A DNA stretch of 64,000 bases from Tepidisphaera sp. Lineage in GTDB: Bacteria > Planctomycetota > Phycisphaerae > Phycisphaerales > UBA1924. The DNA is taken from the NCBI GenBank assembly GCA_016124375.1, contig WGNV01000004.1, positions 558,001-622,000 on the forward strand, in the 5' to 3' direction. The position numbers and the translations under genes are program-made. Under the pieces are notes generated by a model. That model did no database searches. It was not told where the DNA came from and worked only from the letters and a program-made list of their open reading frames with translations. The stretch's first letter is position 1. Each line of letters begins with the position of its first letter. Of this stretch, positions 25,576-35,465 are shown in pieces.

Positions 25576-25938
25576 ATGGCGCATGAGCCTCATCCGCTGG
25601 AGCCCGATGTCCCCGCACGCAATCGGCGCCGCGCTGGGCGGGTGAATTGCGAGGGGCTGCACTGCTCGTGGGGGCGAGTGATCGATTTGTCGGCGACGGG
25701 CGCCAAGGTGTTCATGCATCTTCGCCGGCCGGGCGTCGGGCAACTGATGACGATCCAGATGCCCACGCCCATCGGCACCGTCACGCTGATGGCCCGCACC
25801 GCGTGGGTGCGAAGCGCGGGCTTCCTGGCCTGGGAGGCGGGGTGCGATTTTGCACCAATGTGCGAAGAGGTCCGCGCGGCCCTGCTGAGCGCGATGCACA
25901 CGGCCATGGCGACCGAGACGCTGCGCAAGGCGGCGTGA
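25576..25938 (+). CDS. PilZ-like domain protein
   Basis: 120 residues from ATG 25576; the ORF track starts at a TTG six codons earlier. RRRAGRVNCEGLHCSWGRVI followed by DLSATGAKV fits the PilZ signature of an Arg-rich stretch and a D-x-S-x-x-G motif, which bind c-di-GMP. A beta-rich remainder (LMTIQMPTPIGTVTLMARTA) and a C-terminal helix complete the domain. It is a stand-alone domain, so a c-di-GMP-responsive adaptor is likely. The GGDEF protein is about 3.5 kb upstream. Confidence 0.74.
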   Translation: MAHEPHPLEPDVPARNRRRAGRVNCEGLHCSWGRVIDLSATGAKVFMHLRRPGVGQLMTIQMPTPIGTVTLMARTAWVRSAGFLAWEAGCDFAPMCEEVRAALLSAMHTAMATETLRKAA

Positions 25939-25960
25939 ACAAACGCTCAGTTCGCAAACA

Positions 25961-27652
25961 CTATTGGTGTTCGAGATTCAGGACTAGTACGTCGAACGGC
26001 TGAATCGCGTCAGCTGGCTGATACCCAGAGAATCCGCCTTGATCGTCGGCTGCTAACGGATTCGTGGGATCACCGAAGAGGATTTCCTTACTGACGAATC
26101 TGCCCCGCAGAGGCGAGGCAGGAAGTGATAGCGCAGGGTTACGAACTGTTTTGCCCGTCAAGTTGACGACCACAAGCATCGCCTCGAGCTCGCCTGAACC
26201 GCTGGTGTGCGTGCGAAGAAACGAGTAAAGGCCTGGGTCGGATCCTTTGACGAGGGACATCGACCCTCGGCGCAGGGCGGGATGCTGCATACGCAGCCGA
26301 ATGAGTTTTTGATACGTTTTCAGCAAAGAGCTCTGGCATTGCTCTTCGCTTCGGACGTTGTGCGTCGAATGGTTTTCATCGACAGCCTCCCAAGGGGCGT
26401 GCGCGGAGAATCCGGCGTATTCATCGTCGGTCCATTGCATAGGCCTGCGCAAGTTTTCATCCGGCTTGGCCCCTTCCATACCGATTTCTTCGCCGTAGTA
26501 GATGAAGGGCACGCCGGGTCCGGTGAGCAAGAGGGATGCAGCGAGCCGCAGTTTCCGACGATCGCCTGCCAATTCGGTCATTACGCGGTTCTGGTCATGA
26601 TTAGTAAGGAAGGTGCCGTATTGGTTGAGCGGATATGCGCCCGCAACCTCGGCATACGCCTTCTGCAGGGGTCTGGCCCGGCCCTTGTTGATCGCCTCGA
26701 GCGTGGCGCCGGCCATCTGGAACTCGAAGACCATGTCCAGTTCATCGCCCACGTACTTCGACGCGTTCGCGGAAGAATCCCACACCTCCCCCACCGTCAT
26801 GCACTGCGGGTTAGCAGCCTTGATGAACTTGCGATAGTCCTTGATCCACGCGTGCGTCTCAGGGGTGTTCTCCTGCTTGCCGTCCACTTCAATGAGGTGG
26901 CGGATGGCGTCGAGCCGGAAGCCGTCGACGCCGACATCCTTGAGCCAGAAGGCGCTGAGGTCGTGCAGCGCCTGGGTGACGGCGGGGTTGGTGCAGTTAA
27001 AATCGGGCATGCCCGCGGAAAAGAGCCCGTAGTAATACTCGTCGCCAAGTTTGTGCCAGGGTGAGCCGCCGTACGCGCCGCCCTGCTTGGCGGGGGGTTC
27101 CTTCGCCCAGACGAACCAATCGCGGGTGGGGCTGCCGGGCTTTGATGCCTCGACGAACCACGGGTGCTTGCTGGAGCAGTGATTGAGCGTGAGGTCGAGA
27201 ATGACGCGGATGCCGCGCTTGTGGCACTCGCTCACGAGTCGCTTGAAGGAGTCGATCGAGCCGTAGTCGGGGTTGGTGGCGCGATAATCGGTGACGTCGT
27301 AGCCGTGATAGCTGGGCGAAGGAAAGATCGGCATGAGCCAGAGGCCCGTGACGCCCAGGCTGGAGCCGTCGTTCTTGCCGTTATTGAGGTAATCGAGCTT
27401 CTCGGTGATGCCGTCAAAGTCGCCGATGCCGTCGTTGGCGTTGGGGCCGGAGGCGGAGTCTTTGAAGGATCGCACGAAGATCTCATAGAAGACGGCGTCG
27501 TTCCACCAGACGTCGCTCGGGCCTTCTCGCGGGGTGGGAGAAGTGATCGGCGCGGGGTCGGGAAACTTCGCGGGCTGGGGCTTGGGCTGGGCGAAAAGCA
27601 TGTGGGGGCAGAGGGCGGCCGCGAGCAACGCCAGACGGGCAGGGGCGTTCAT
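25961..27652 (-). CDS. Exported alpha-amylase family glycosidase (GH13)
   Basis: 563 residues from ATG 27652, with GGAG about 9 nt upstream. A signal peptide is visible (MNAPARLALLAAALCPHMLF). The four GH13 regions are present: DLTLNH near 149, GFRLDAIRHL near 244 (nucleophile Asp), GEVWD near 287 (acid/base Glu) and FLTNHDQNR near 350 (third carboxylate). IYYGEEIGMEG and the C-terminal beta domain follow. The layout resembles oligo-alpha-glucosidase or alpha-amylase subfamilies acting on alpha-1,4-glucans outside the cytoplasm; the exact substrate is open. It is convergent with the PilZ-like gene and divergent from the hydrolase. Confidence 0.92.
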   Translation of the reverse strand: MNAPARLALLAAALCPHMLFAQPKPQPAKFPDPAPITSPTPREGPSDVWWNDAVFYEIFVRSFKDSASGPNANDGIGDFDGITEKLDYLNNGKNDGSSLGVTGLWLMPIFPSPSYHGYDVTDYRATNPDYGSIDSFKRLVSECHKRGIRVILDLTLNHCSSKHPWFVEASKPGSPTRDWFVWAKEPPAKQGGAYGGSPWHKLGDEYYYGLFSAGMPDFNCTNPAVTQALHDLSAFWLKDVGVDGFRLDAIRHLIEVDGKQENTPETHAWIKDYRKFIKAANPQCMTVGEVWDSSANASKYVGDELDMVFEFQMAGATLEAINKGRARPLQKAYAEVAGAYPLNQYGTFLTNHDQNRVMTELAGDRRKLRLAASLLLTGPGVPFIYYGEEIGMEGAKPDENLRRPMQWTDDEYAGFSAHAPWEAVDENHSTHNVRSEEQCQSSLLKTYQKLIRLRMQHPALRRGSMSLVKGSDPGLYSFLRTHTSGSGELEAMLVVVNLTGKTVRNPALSLPASPLRGRFVSKEILFGDPTNPLAADDQGGFSGYQPADAIQPFDVLVLNLEHQ

Positions 27653-27740
27653 GAGAGAATACTCCGGACAACGGCGCGAAAGCCGTGTCGATGGTTCTCG
27701 AATCAAGAGCAGCGTAGCGTATTTGGAGGGTTGAAGCCGC

Positions 27741-28751
27741 ATGCACGAGCCATCACGCACGACACAACCTTCCAATGTTGGCGCGGCCGGCGTGGGGGCT
27801 CCGGACCCCTCCAAGAGCGTGCACAAGGTGAGGCCCCAAAGCCTCGCGCGGTACGCCCAGCGTGTCTGGCCCCGCGTGGCGGCCGCGCTGGTGCTGGTGT
27901 TCACGCTGCGATGGTCAGGCCTGGTTGAGAGCCTGGTGTTCTACGTACCGTCGCGGAACAACGACCCAACACCCCCCGGCGCCGAGGAGGTCTGGATCAC
28001 CACGCCCGACGGCGTGAAGCTGCACGGGTGGTTCGTGCGGGCGGCCGACGCCGCGCCTGGGGAAAAACGCCCGGCGGTGCTGCACTGCCACGGCAACGCC
28101 GGAAACATCGCGGATCATTTAGGCTTTTCGCAGTTTCTCACCCAGCGCGGCATGCATGTGCTCATCTTCGACTACCGGGGCTACGGCGAGTCTGACGAAG
28201 ATCACTACCTCACGCGCGCCAAGCTGCGGGTCGATTCGCTCGCGGCCTTCGACTACCTCGCCTCGCGCCCTGACGTAGACGCAACCAACATCGGCGTCTA
28301 TGGCGTGAGCCTGGGTGGCGGGTTCGCCCTGCGCGTCGCGGCCGAGCGTCCAAACGCCAAGTGCGTCTGCACGCTCGCAGGCTTCTCGAGCTGGCCCGGC
28401 GTCGCCAGCGACCATGTGCCCGTCCTCGGCCGGTGGCTCATCGCGGGTTCGCTCGAGCCGCGCGAGGCGGCCGAGAAGCTGGGCGACCGGGCCTACCTGG
28501 TCGTTCACGGCACGCGCGACGGCATCGTGCCGCCCCGGCACGCGGGAGTGCTGGAGGCCGCGGCCAAAGCCGCCGGCACGCCCGTGGCGAAGATCATGAT
28601 CGACGGGGCGGCCCACAACGACATCATCGAGTTCGAAGCGACGCGAAGGGCCATCGGTGATTTCTTCGCGTCGCGCCTCGGCGCCGGCTCGGGCGCACTC
28701 GCCCCGGCGCTCACCACACCATCGCCCGTGGCGGCTCACCCCAGCCGGTAG
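27741..28751 (+). CDS. Membrane-anchored alpha/beta hydrolase
   Basis: 336 residues, with GGAGGG about 10 nt before the ATG. One N-terminal helix lies near residues 46-62 (RVAAALVLVFTLRWSGL). The hydrolase core has HCHGNAGN (oxyanion region), DYRGYGESD, the nucleophile elbow GVSLGG near 188, an acid in VHGTRDGIVPP and a catalytic His in GAAHND. This matches the Bem46/ABHD13-like branch of serine hydrolases. The natural substrate is unknown. It shares an 88-bp divergent promoter region with the GH13 gene. Confidence 0.88.
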   Translation: MHEPSRTTQPSNVGAAGVGAPDPSKSVHKVRPQSLARYAQRVWPRVAAALVLVFTLRWSGLVESLVFYVPSRNNDPTPPGAEEVWITTPDGVKLHGWFVRAADAAPGEKRPAVLHCHGNAGNIADHLGFSQFLTQRGMHVLIFDYRGYGESDEDHYLTRAKLRVDSLAAFDYLASRPDVDATNIGVYGVSLGGGFALRVAAERPNAKCVCTLAGFSSWPGVASDHVPVLGRWLIAGSLEPREAAEKLGDRAYLVVHGTRDGIVPPRHAGVLEAAAKAAGTPVAKIMIDGAAHNDIIEFEATRRAIGDFFASRLGAGSGALAPALTTPSPVAAHPSR

Positions 28752-28760
28752 CGCCGGGCC

Positions 28761-29099
28761 TCAATCCGCCCCGACAAAGTCGAGCGTCGCGGAAAATTGC
28801 GTGAGCACGCGGCAGCCGCCCTTGGTGGCGTGCGGCCCGTGCGGCGTCTGCTTCTTGCCGACGAAATACGTCCCGGGACCGTGAGATCGGCCGTCTTCGA
28901 TGAAATCCCCCTCGAGCACGAACACGGTCTCGTCGGCGTGGGTGTGCGAGTGGCGCGGAATCACCGACCCGGGGGCCATCTGCGTGATGACCGTCATCGC
29001 GCCGGTCGCGGGGTCGTTCCACAGCACGCGAATGGAGACGCCCGGAAGTTCCAGCGGCTGTGCGGGCACGGCTTCGGCGTTCACGTGGTGTTGATACAT
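28761..29099 (-). CDS. Cupin-domain protein
   Basis: 112 residues, a single-domain cupin. IPRHSHTHADETVFVLEG supplies the metal-binding His/His/Glu motif, and PHGPH with GTYFVG lies in the second motif. It may bind a metal or a small ligand; no specific enzymatic role can be assigned. It is convergent with the hydrolase (9 nt between stops). Confidence 0.85.
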   Translation of the reverse strand: MYQHHVNAEAVPAQPLELPGVSIRVLWNDPATGAMTVITQMAPGSVIPRHSHTHADETVFVLEGDFIEDGRSHGPGTYFVGKKQTPHGPHATKGGCRVLTQFSATLDFVGAD

Positions 29100-29238
29100 G
29101 GCGTGACGGTAGCGCTCCGCACAGCCGCGAACGCCCCTGTGACGTGCCGAGCCGCCGCTATGCTTCGCCCAATACTGCGTCTATGAATCGCGGCCGCTCC
29201 GTCGACGCAACACTCGGTCACGAATGAAGGAATGATCC

Positions 29239-29739
29239 ATGTCTCAACCCGATGTGCTGACCTTTCCGCTCGAAACGCTGATCGCCTCCGACCACTGGGG
29301 CACGCGACTCATCATCGACGCCTCGCACGGCCTCTCCCGCGAGCAGTTCACCCGCGAGTTCCCGATGGGCCCGGGCTCGGTGCAGAAGACGCTCGCGCAC
29401 ATCGTGGGCGCGATGCTGCGAACGGTGGACGTGCTGGGAGGCCTCCCCCCGCGCGAGCCGCTTGACGCCACGCAGTACACCACGCCCGACGCGCTGGTGC
29501 CGCTGCTGGATCATGCAACGGCCCAGCTTCGCGCCCAGAGCAAGGCGCGCCCGCTGAGCGACATGGTGACGCGCGAGTTCGGGGGCAAGGCGTACAAGTT
29601 CACGCGCAACGGCATCATCGTGCACATCTGCACCCACGGGGCCTATCACCGCGCCCAGTGCGTGAACATGCTGCGCCAACTGGGCGTCAGCCCCCTGCCC
29701 GACCCCAGCGCCATCAAGTGGATGATGAGCATGCAATAA
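29239..29739 (+). CDS. DinB-like four-helix protein
   Basis: 166 residues. [20 protein letters not shown] opens the bundle. His residues suited to metal binding appear in [10 protein letters not shown] and [12 protein letters not shown], the usual DinB pattern of one early His and two late ones. AAGGA lies a few nt before the ATG. DinB/YfiT-like proteins are often thiol-dependent transferases or detoxification factors; this one's substrate is unknown. A second DinB-like gene lies at 34816. Confidence 0.85.
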   Translation: MSQPDVLTFPLETLIASDHWGTRLIIDASHGLSREQFTREFPMGPGSVQKTLAHIVGAMLRTVDVLGGLPPREPLDATQYTTPDALVPLLDHATAQLRAQSKARPLSDMVTREFGGKAYKFTRNGIIVHICTHGAYHRAQCVNMLRQLGVSPLPDPSAIKWMMSMQ

Positions 29740-29776
29740 CGCTCGCGAGTTTTCCGGGCAGCAAAGGGAAGACGCC

Positions 29777-30733
29777 ATGCACAGTCGACTCGACGGAGCA
29801 CGGGTGGTCATCGCGGGCGGCAGCGGCTATCTCGGTCTCGCGCTCGCTCGCTCCCTCGCCGAGCGCGGGGCCAAGGTGGTCATGCTGTCTCGCACGCCCC
29901 CGAAGGCCGCCGGGCCCTGGCGGCATGCCGCGTGGGACGCCCGCACGCTCGGGGCGTGGAGCCAGGAACTGGACGGCGCCCAGGCGATCGTGAACCTCGT
30001 CGGGCGCACCGTGAACTGCATCAAGACGCCCGACCACTGCGATGAGATTCTTCGCTCGCGCGTGGAGGCGACCCTGGTGCTGGGCGAGGCGTGCAGGCGC
30101 GTCGCCCAGCCGCCCCACGCATGGGTTCAGATGTCCACCGCTCACATCTATGGCGACCCGCCCGAGATTCGCTGCGATGAGGGCTCGCCCACGGGCTTCG
30201 GGCTGGCCCCGACCGTCGGCCGCGCGTGGGAAGAGGCGTTCGCAAAGGCGAGCCTGCCCACGCAGCGGGGCGTCGTGCTGCGCACAAGCTTCGTGATCGG
30301 CCCGCCCCACGCAGGCGGGGCCGGGGCGCTGGGGACGCTGTCGATGCTCGCACGCATGGGCATGGGCGGCAAAGTGGGCTCGGGGCGGCAGGGAATGTCC
30401 TGGCTGCACATCGATGATCTGTGCGAGATCGTCGTGCAAGGCATGCTGCGCGACACGATGAACGGCGTGTACATCGCGTCAGCGCCTGAGCCGCTGGAAC
30501 AGCGCGAGTTCATGCGGGTGCTCAGAAAGCACGCGGGCGGGCTGGGCGCACTGGGCATCGGGTTGCCCGCGTTTTCATGGATGGTGCGCCTGGGTGCGCC
30601 GCTGGTGCTGAAGACCGACCCGGAGTTGGCGCTGTACGGACGCTTCGTCGTGCCTCAGAGGTTGCTCAAGGATGGTTTCGCCTTTCGGTATCCCCATCTT
30701 GACGCGGCGCTCGCGCACATCTTTCGGGGATAG
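29777..30733 (+). CDS. TIGR01777-family NAD-dependent epimerase/dehydratase
   Basis: 318 residues. The Rossmann start is [19 protein letters not shown]. Family features are [34 protein letters not shown] and [11 protein letters not shown]. The C-terminal DUF1731-like part includes [18 protein letters not shown]. Members belong to the extended SDR superfamily and occur near cell-division or membrane genes in other bacteria; the reaction is not established. It follows the DinB-like gene by 37 nt on the same strand. Confidence 0.9.
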   Translation: MHSRLDGARVVIAGGSGYLGLALARSLAERGAKVVMLSRTPPKAAGPWRHAAWDARTLGAWSQELDGAQAIVNLVGRTVNCIKTPDHCDEILRSRVEATLVLGEACRRVAQPPHAWVQMSTAHIYGDPPEIRCDEGSPTGFGLAPTVGRAWEEAFAKASLPTQRGVVLRTSFVIGPPHAGGAGALGTLSMLARMGMGGKVGSGRQGMSWLHIDDLCEIVVQGMLRDTMNGVYIASAPEPLEQREFMRVLRKHAGGLGALGIGLPAFSWMVRLGAPLVLKTDPELALYGRFVVPQRLLKDGFAFRYPHLDAALAHIFRG

Positions 30734-30766
30734 CCGCGGCCCAATCCGCGACCTGAGGGCCGCGGC
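30733..30766. terminator. GC hairpin between convergent genes
   Basis: GCCGCGGCCC and GGGCCGCGGC form a perfect 10-bp stem that starts in the epimerase stop codon. The gene on the other strand ends at 30823. No U-tract is present, so this may be a Rho-assisted or structural stop. Confidence 0.42.
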
Positions 30767-30822
30767 GCCGCACCCACGGGCGACATCCGTGATCCCACCA
30801 GCATCGGCCCGGCGGCCCCAAG

Positions 30823-31446
30823 TCACCCACCCCGGCTGCCGCTGCCGAACCCATACGCCGCTCGCACCGCGAGAAACGCCCACAGGGCGTCGAACACGCC
30901 GAAGCTGTGCAGGAATGCTTTCTGCTCGATCGACCACTTTGCGCTCGCCACCTGCCTGTCAAGCTCCGCCTGCGCCGTGTGCACCTTCGCCTCATGCTCC
31001 GCCGCGGGCACACTGTCCCACTCCGTGTCCACCTCCGCGACGATCTCCGGCGGGTAGTCGTCGCGGCTCTCCGCCGAATCGATGTCCTTGCCCGTCGGCC
31101 AGTTGAGCTTCTCTCCCTTGTCCAGGTGCGCATGCGCGTGATCGTTGTACATGACTTCCTTGACCATTTCAAAGGTCACCTGCGGCACCACTGCGTGCTT
31201 CGCGACCAGGAAATGCACCACCCCCAGCTTGCCGAGCAGAATCGCCCCGATCGCCACCACCACCGCCACGCCCCCGGTCGAGGAGCTCGTGTCGTTGCCC
31301 GCGCCGATCTTCATCCCCGCGCCGGCAAGCACGCCCACCAGCACCGCGATCAAACCGACTTCGTAGTTGGCGTAATAGCCGATCGCGGCCCAGATGCCTG
31401 CACCGATCAACCCGCCGAGCAACGCCCCCGCAAGCCCTCTTAACAT
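30823..31446 (-). CDS. Polytopic membrane protein of unknown function
   Basis: 207 residues, with GGAGG 5 nt before the ATG. Glycine-rich helices open the protein (LAGALLGGLIGAGIWAAIGY, VGLIAVLVGVLAGAGMKIG and GGVAVVVAIGAILLGKLGVV). A charged soluble segment follows (EMVKEVMYNDHAHAHLDKGE, then DDYPPEIVAEVDTEWDSV). The C-terminus has one more hydrophobic stretch (VFDALWAFLAVRAAYGFG). No catalytic signature is seen. Confidence 0.78.
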   Translation of the reverse strand: MLRGLAGALLGGLIGAGIWAAIGYYANYEVGLIAVLVGVLAGAGMKIGAGNDTSSSTGGVAVVVAIGAILLGKLGVVHFLVAKHAVVPQVTFEMVKEVMYNDHAHAHLDKGEKLNWPTGKDIDSAESRDDYPPEIVAEVDTEWDSVPAAEHEAKVHTAQAELDRQVASAKWSIEQKAFLHSFGVFDALWAFLAVRAAYGFGSGSRGG

Positions 31447-31628
31447 GCAATCCTCCGTATCACGCGAGACTAACTATCAATCTCACCCGAGTCAAGGCAG
31501 CTTGCTTGCCACACGTAAAACTACCGGCACTCGCGTCTCACGCCGTCCACGCACGCTTGATATGCTCCGCCCGACATAACCGCACTCCAAACACGCCCGA
31601 CACTCAGCCCCCTCCCGAGAACGCACCG

Positions 31629-32441
31629 ATGAAACCCAGCCACACGCGATTCATGGTCTTCCTCGCCGCCCTCATGCCCGCGTGCACGCTGCTCGCCCAG
31701 CCCGCGCCCGCTCAGAGCCCCGCGCCCGCCTCCCCCGCTTCCGGCCCGGCCGCTCCGCCCGCTCCCTCACAGCCTTCTCCCACGCTCGCCCGCGTGCCTG
31801 GGTCCTACTGGTCAATCATGCTGCCGCCCGGCTGGGAAGAAGGTTCACCCGAGGAGCTCGATCTCGTCAACGAGGCCGCCAACGACCTCGCCAAGCAGTC
31901 CGGCGTCGAGCAGCACATCGGCTTCAAGATGCTCATCCTGCCCGAACATCGCGACGGAAGGTACCTCCTGGTGCAGGAAGGAACCACGCTGCCGCCCGGA
32001 CTGAGTTTCGAATCAATTTCCAAGTCCTTCGACAAGGCGTTCGATGCCGGGGCCAAGCGAGTCAAGAAAGACGCCGGCATCTCCGTCGGTGCATCCAAGT
32101 CCGAGCCCGACGCGGTTCACCAGCGGATCCTCACCCGATCTCATGTCGCCCTCGGCGGGCCAGACACGCTCGGGCACTTCACCCTCACATCGTTCGCGAG
32201 AGAGGGTGTCCTCAGCGTGCACGCCTACGCCCCGGCCAAGACCTACGCACAGGCCGAGCCCAGCATGCTCGAAGTCGCCAACTCCATCGCCATCGACGCC
32301 GGTCACGAATACGCCTTCGGCACCCGCTCCGCCTCCGGCTTCGACTGGTCGCAGATGGTCTCGAAGGGCCTCATCGGGGGCCTCATCGGTCTGGTCTTCG
32401 GCCTGGGCGCCTGGCTCAAACGCCGCATGTCCAACTCCTGA
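31629..32441 (+). CDS. Exported, C-terminally anchored hypothetical protein
   Basis: 270 residues from ATG 31629; upstream codons in the frame lack protein character. A signal peptide (MVFLAALMPACTLLAQ) is followed by a Pro/Ala-rich spacer, a mixed alpha/beta body (PGSYWSIMLPPGWEEGSPEE), and a C-terminal Gly-rich helix with a basic end (GLIGGLIGLVFGLGAWLKRR). It probably sits in the periplasm tethered to the inner membrane. No family is recognised. Confidence 0.75.
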   Translation: MKPSHTRFMVFLAALMPACTLLAQPAPAQSPAPASPASGPAAPPAPSQPSPTLARVPGSYWSIMLPPGWEEGSPEELDLVNEAANDLAKQSGVEQHIGFKMLILPEHRDGRYLLVQEGTTLPPGLSFESISKSFDKAFDAGAKRVKKDAGISVGASKSEPDAVHQRILTRSHVALGGPDTLGHFTLTSFAREGVLSVHAYAPAKTYAQAEPSMLEVANSIAIDAGHEYAFGTRSASGFDWSQMVSKGLIGGLIGLVFGLGAWLKRRMSNS

Positions 32442-32456
32442 CCCGCCCGCGCCTTT

Positions 32457-33296
32457 TCACGCCGAGCCCTGCAGCAGCCTCAGCGATCGCGGCGTCTGCA
32501 ACTCCGACGAACCGAATCGCTTCTCGCTCGCCAATCGCCCAAAAAACTTCGCCCGCTCGCGGCTCAGCCGTTGCTTGTGCGCCTGGCCCGGCCCCAGCTC
32601 GTGCCTCGCACGCTCCGCGTAGTGCTCCGAAAGTTCCCGCAGCAGCCCGTGCATCTGCTCTTCCGCCCGGTGATTGATCTCCAGCGCTGCATGCCGCACG
32701 CGCTCCACCTGCGTCGCCGAATACACCCCGCGCCCGGTCGGCGAGCCCGGCCCGTTCAGCCTCACCTGCTCCGCCGCATTCGCCGCAATCCCCCGGTCGC
32801 GATCCAGATCAATGATCCGCCTCGCCAGCTCCCGCGCCCGCGACTGGTGCGCCTCATGCTCGGGCGCGTGATCCACGCTGCGCCTCGCGTGCTTCAGCCG
32901 CCGCAGCATCACCGCCGGCCTCAATCCCTGCGGCACAAAGTCATACCCCGCTAGCGACGTCCCATTGCAAAACAAACACCGCCGCAGGCCCAGCCCCGCG
33001 CACGGGCGACACACCGACGCCTCGCCCACGTGCCCATGCCCCTCGCAATCCTCGCACGCCGTCCGCCCGCCCTTGCAATACGGACACACCTCATCCGCAA
33101 ACCCTTCCACAAGCTCCGCCACGTGCTTGATGCCCAGGCCAGATTTGAGCCCGGCAAACAGCCCGCCCTCGCGAGGCCAGGCCCCGCCCGCGCTGGCATG
33201 CCGCAGCAACTGCATCGCCTGCTTCAAATCCCCCTCATCCAGCGCATCACGCACCCGCTCCAGCACAGGCTTGCGGCGGTCGGAGTCATAGTTCAT
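32457..33296 (-). CDS. Zinc-finger protein with DnaJ-like cysteine repeats
   Basis: 279 residues from ATG 33296, with GGAGG 6 nt upstream. The CPYCKGGRTACEDCEGHGHV segment and later CRPCAGLGLRRCLFCNG are four CxxC(x)G-type motifs like the DnaJ central zinc domain, but no J domain is present. The C-terminal half is helical and strongly charged (ERVRHAALEINHRAEEQMHG, then SEHYAERARHELG). It is cytoplasmic. A chaperone-like or nucleic-acid-binding role is possible; none can be assigned. Confidence 0.8.
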   Translation of the reverse strand: MNYDSDRRKPVLERVRDALDEGDLKQAMQLLRHASAGGAWPREGGLFAGLKSGLGIKHVAELVEGFADEVCPYCKGGRTACEDCEGHGHVGEASVCRPCAGLGLRRCLFCNGTSLAGYDFVPQGLRPAVMLRRLKHARRSVDHAPEHEAHQSRARELARRIIDLDRDRGIAANAAEQVRLNGPGSPTGRGVYSATQVERVRHAALEINHRAEEQMHGLLRELSEHYAERARHELGPGQAHKQRLSRERAKFFGRLASEKRFGSSELQTPRSLRLLQGSA

Positions 33297-33433
33297 GCGG
33301 ACCCTCCAAAGCCGAGTGTATTGAACCTCGACGTCCGGGGCGGGCCACTTCGCGGCAATTCCGCAACCGGTCCGACTCGCGCGTGGTAAGTTCATGGAGA
33401 CAGAGACGCTCGAACGTCTACGGAGCACCAACT

Positions 33434-34666
33434 GTGTTCACGCTGTGCCGGCAACTCCTTGCGATACTTGCGTCGATCGCCGCGCTCGCGGCGCCTCTGC
33501 TCGCAGTTCGCGCCGCCAGCGCCCAGCCGGTCACGCTCGCCTGCCTCTGGGACGAAGACACGCTCGCGTACGAGACCAAGAAGTTTCCCGGCCTGGCCGA
33601 CGTCATCACGGGCCGATTCGAACGCAACCCCGACGAGTACTACCGCCTGCGGCTCTCGCGCGTGACGGCGCAGATCGACAAGACCCCGAGCGAACTCTCG
33701 CTGTACGACGATGCCGCAGTCGCCTGCGACCGCCTGCACAATGATGCGGACGCGATCACATGGATGGATCGCAAGCGGGCGGCTATGAGCGCCCTTCCCG
33801 CCGCGGCACAGGACACGCCGGAAACCCGCGAACACTGGTATCGCTACCACGCCAACCTCGGCACGTTTTATGTGCACCAGTGGCTGCGCTCCGGCGCGAA
33901 CCACGCCGACATCGACGCCCTGCGCCGATCAGACGCAGAACTCGTCGAAGCCCTCACGCTGAACCCAGACGCCCACTTCGGCCGCGAGCGGTACCAACTC
34001 GGCGCCGTGCGCTGGCTCATCGCCCTCGCCACCGACCCGGACCACACCGACGCCACTCTCTACGACTTCATCGCCGACGGCCACGCGGGCGACCTCTGGC
34101 CGGGGCGCCCGCCACGCGATGGTCCAAGCCCGAAACTTGACCCCGCCGACGCAGTCCGCGGCTTTTCCGGCCTCATCGTCCTCGGCGACGCGTGGCAAAG
34201 CGTCGACGTCTACTGGGCACTGCGCCAAGCCCTCGTCGCCGACGGCGATCAGCCCACCGCCTACCTCGCGGAACTTCGCGCCAACGAACTGCTGGCCGCC
34301 GGCCGGAAGTCGCTGGCGCCGACATTCCTGATCAGCCACACCGTCGGACGCGGTGCGGCACTCGAAGTCTCCGACGCGAACAAGCTCATCGCGCGAGACT
34401 ACTTCGCCCGCGCCCGCGTCGCCGCCGACCAGTGGTGCGTCAACCGACTCACATACATGGCGCTCCCTCTCGCAAGCGGCGACCACCCGGACACCAACCC
34501 CAACTTCTGGCAAGACTGGACCGACAACCCGCCTGCACCGCCCGTGCCGGATTACAGCGAGAAAGCCTTGAGCCGGGCCATGCTCGGCGCAGGCGTGGGG
34601 TTGCTCGTGATTCTCTCGGGCATCGCGGTGGTGGTGTGGATCGTGGTCAGAAATCTCCGACGCTAA
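33434..34666 (+). CDS. Exported hypothetical protein with C-terminal membrane helix
   Basis: 410 residues from the GTG at 33434, which has GGAG 8 nt upstream and places the signal peptide (FTLCRQLLAILASIAALAAP, ending near AASAQ) at the N-terminus. The body is a helical, Ala/Asp-rich domain with TPR-like spacing (YRLRLSRVTAQIDKTPSELS, then YHANLGTFYVHQW). It ends with one helix (LGAGVGLLVILSGIAVVVWI) and a basic tail. The topology suggests a periplasmic domain. The family is not recognised. Confidence 0.78.
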   Translation: MFTLCRQLLAILASIAALAAPLLAVRAASAQPVTLACLWDEDTLAYETKKFPGLADVITGRFERNPDEYYRLRLSRVTAQIDKTPSELSLYDDAAVACDRLHNDADAITWMDRKRAAMSALPAAAQDTPETREHWYRYHANLGTFYVHQWLRSGANHADIDALRRSDAELVEALTLNPDAHFGRERYQLGAVRWLIALATDPDHTDATLYDFIADGHAGDLWPGRPPRDGPSPKLDPADAVRGFSGLIVLGDAWQSVDVYWALRQALVADGDQPTAYLAELRANELLAAGRKSLAPTFLISHTVGRGAALEVSDANKLIARDYFARARVAADQWCVNRLTYMALPLASGDHPDTNPNFWQDWTDNPPAPPVPDYSEKALSRAMLGAGVGLLVILSGIAVVVWIVVRNLRR

Positions 34667-34815
34667 CCCCGCGCCCACTCCAGCCCGCCCGGCAGTTCGC
34701 GACTTGCGATCTCCGAGTGTTCCGAACACCGCCACGACACGGCCGGGCACTGTGAGAAGGTGCTGCCAATCCCGCATCGTCGCCTGAGCACTTTTGCGAT
34801 GCGCTAACCTTCCCC

Positions 34816-35355
34816 ATGTCCTCCCCCCGCCCCACCATCGACGCCTTCGCCGCCGAGTTCGCCCGCTATCGCGGCCTCGCCGAGCGTGCCGCGGCTCAAC
34901 TTTCGTGGGCGGACCTCCGCGCGCCCCTCGACCCCCACACCAACTCCATCGCCATCATCATGAAGCACCTGGCCGGCAACCTGCACTCGCGCTGGACCGA
35001 CCCCTTCACCACCGACGGCGAAAAGCCCTGGCGCAGCCGCGACGCCGAGTTCATCGACGACTTCGCGGATCGCGACGCACTCCTCGCCCACTGGCACCGC
35101 GGCTGGGCCACGCTAGACAGCGCCCTCAGCACCATGACCGACGCCGACCTCCCCCGCACGCTCCATATCCGGGGCGAGCCGCACACCCTCACCCGCGCCC
35201 TCGCCCGCAGCGCCGCCCACGCCGCCTACCACGCAGGCCAGATCGTGCAAGCCGCACGAGTCCTCGCCAGCCGCCAGGGCACGGAGTGGCAAACACTCAC
35301 CGTGCCGCGGGGCGGGTCGAACGAGCACAACGCGAAGATGGGATACAAGATCTAA
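34816..35355 (+). CDS. DinB-like protein, DUF1572 type
   Basis: 179 residues. The fold is marked by IAIIMKHLAGNLHSRW (first His), a FLADRD-like DFADRDALLAHWHRGW helix and AAHAAYHAGQIVQAARVL (late His pair). These features match the DUF1572 branch of the DinB/YfiT metalloprotein superfamily. It is distinct in sequence from the DinB-like gene at 29239. The reaction is unknown. Confidence 0.86.
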   Translation: MSSPRPTIDAFAAEFARYRGLAERAAAQLSWADLRAPLDPHTNSIAIIMKHLAGNLHSRWTDPFTTDGEKPWRSRDAEFIDDFADRDALLAHWHRGWATLDSALSTMTDADLPRTLHIRGEPHTLTRALARSAAHAAYHAGQIVQAARVLASRQGTEWQTLTVPRGGSNEHNAKMGYKI

Positions 35356-35384
35356 CATCGCCGCCTTGCTTCACCACCTCGTGG

Positions 35385-35403
35385 CACGGGCGTCCCGCCC
35401 GTG
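35385..35403. repeat. Palindrome CACGGGCG-TCC-CGCCCGTG
   Basis: Perfect 8-bp stem with a 3-nt loop, 30 nt after the DUF1572 gene's stop. It could act as a terminator or be a REP-like element; only one copy is in the window, so repeat status is not shown here. Confidence 0.5.
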
Positions 35404-35465
35404 TCCTACTCCTCCTTCAGTCGTCGTTGGAGTCTTGTCGTGGATGACATTGTGAGCGCCCACCC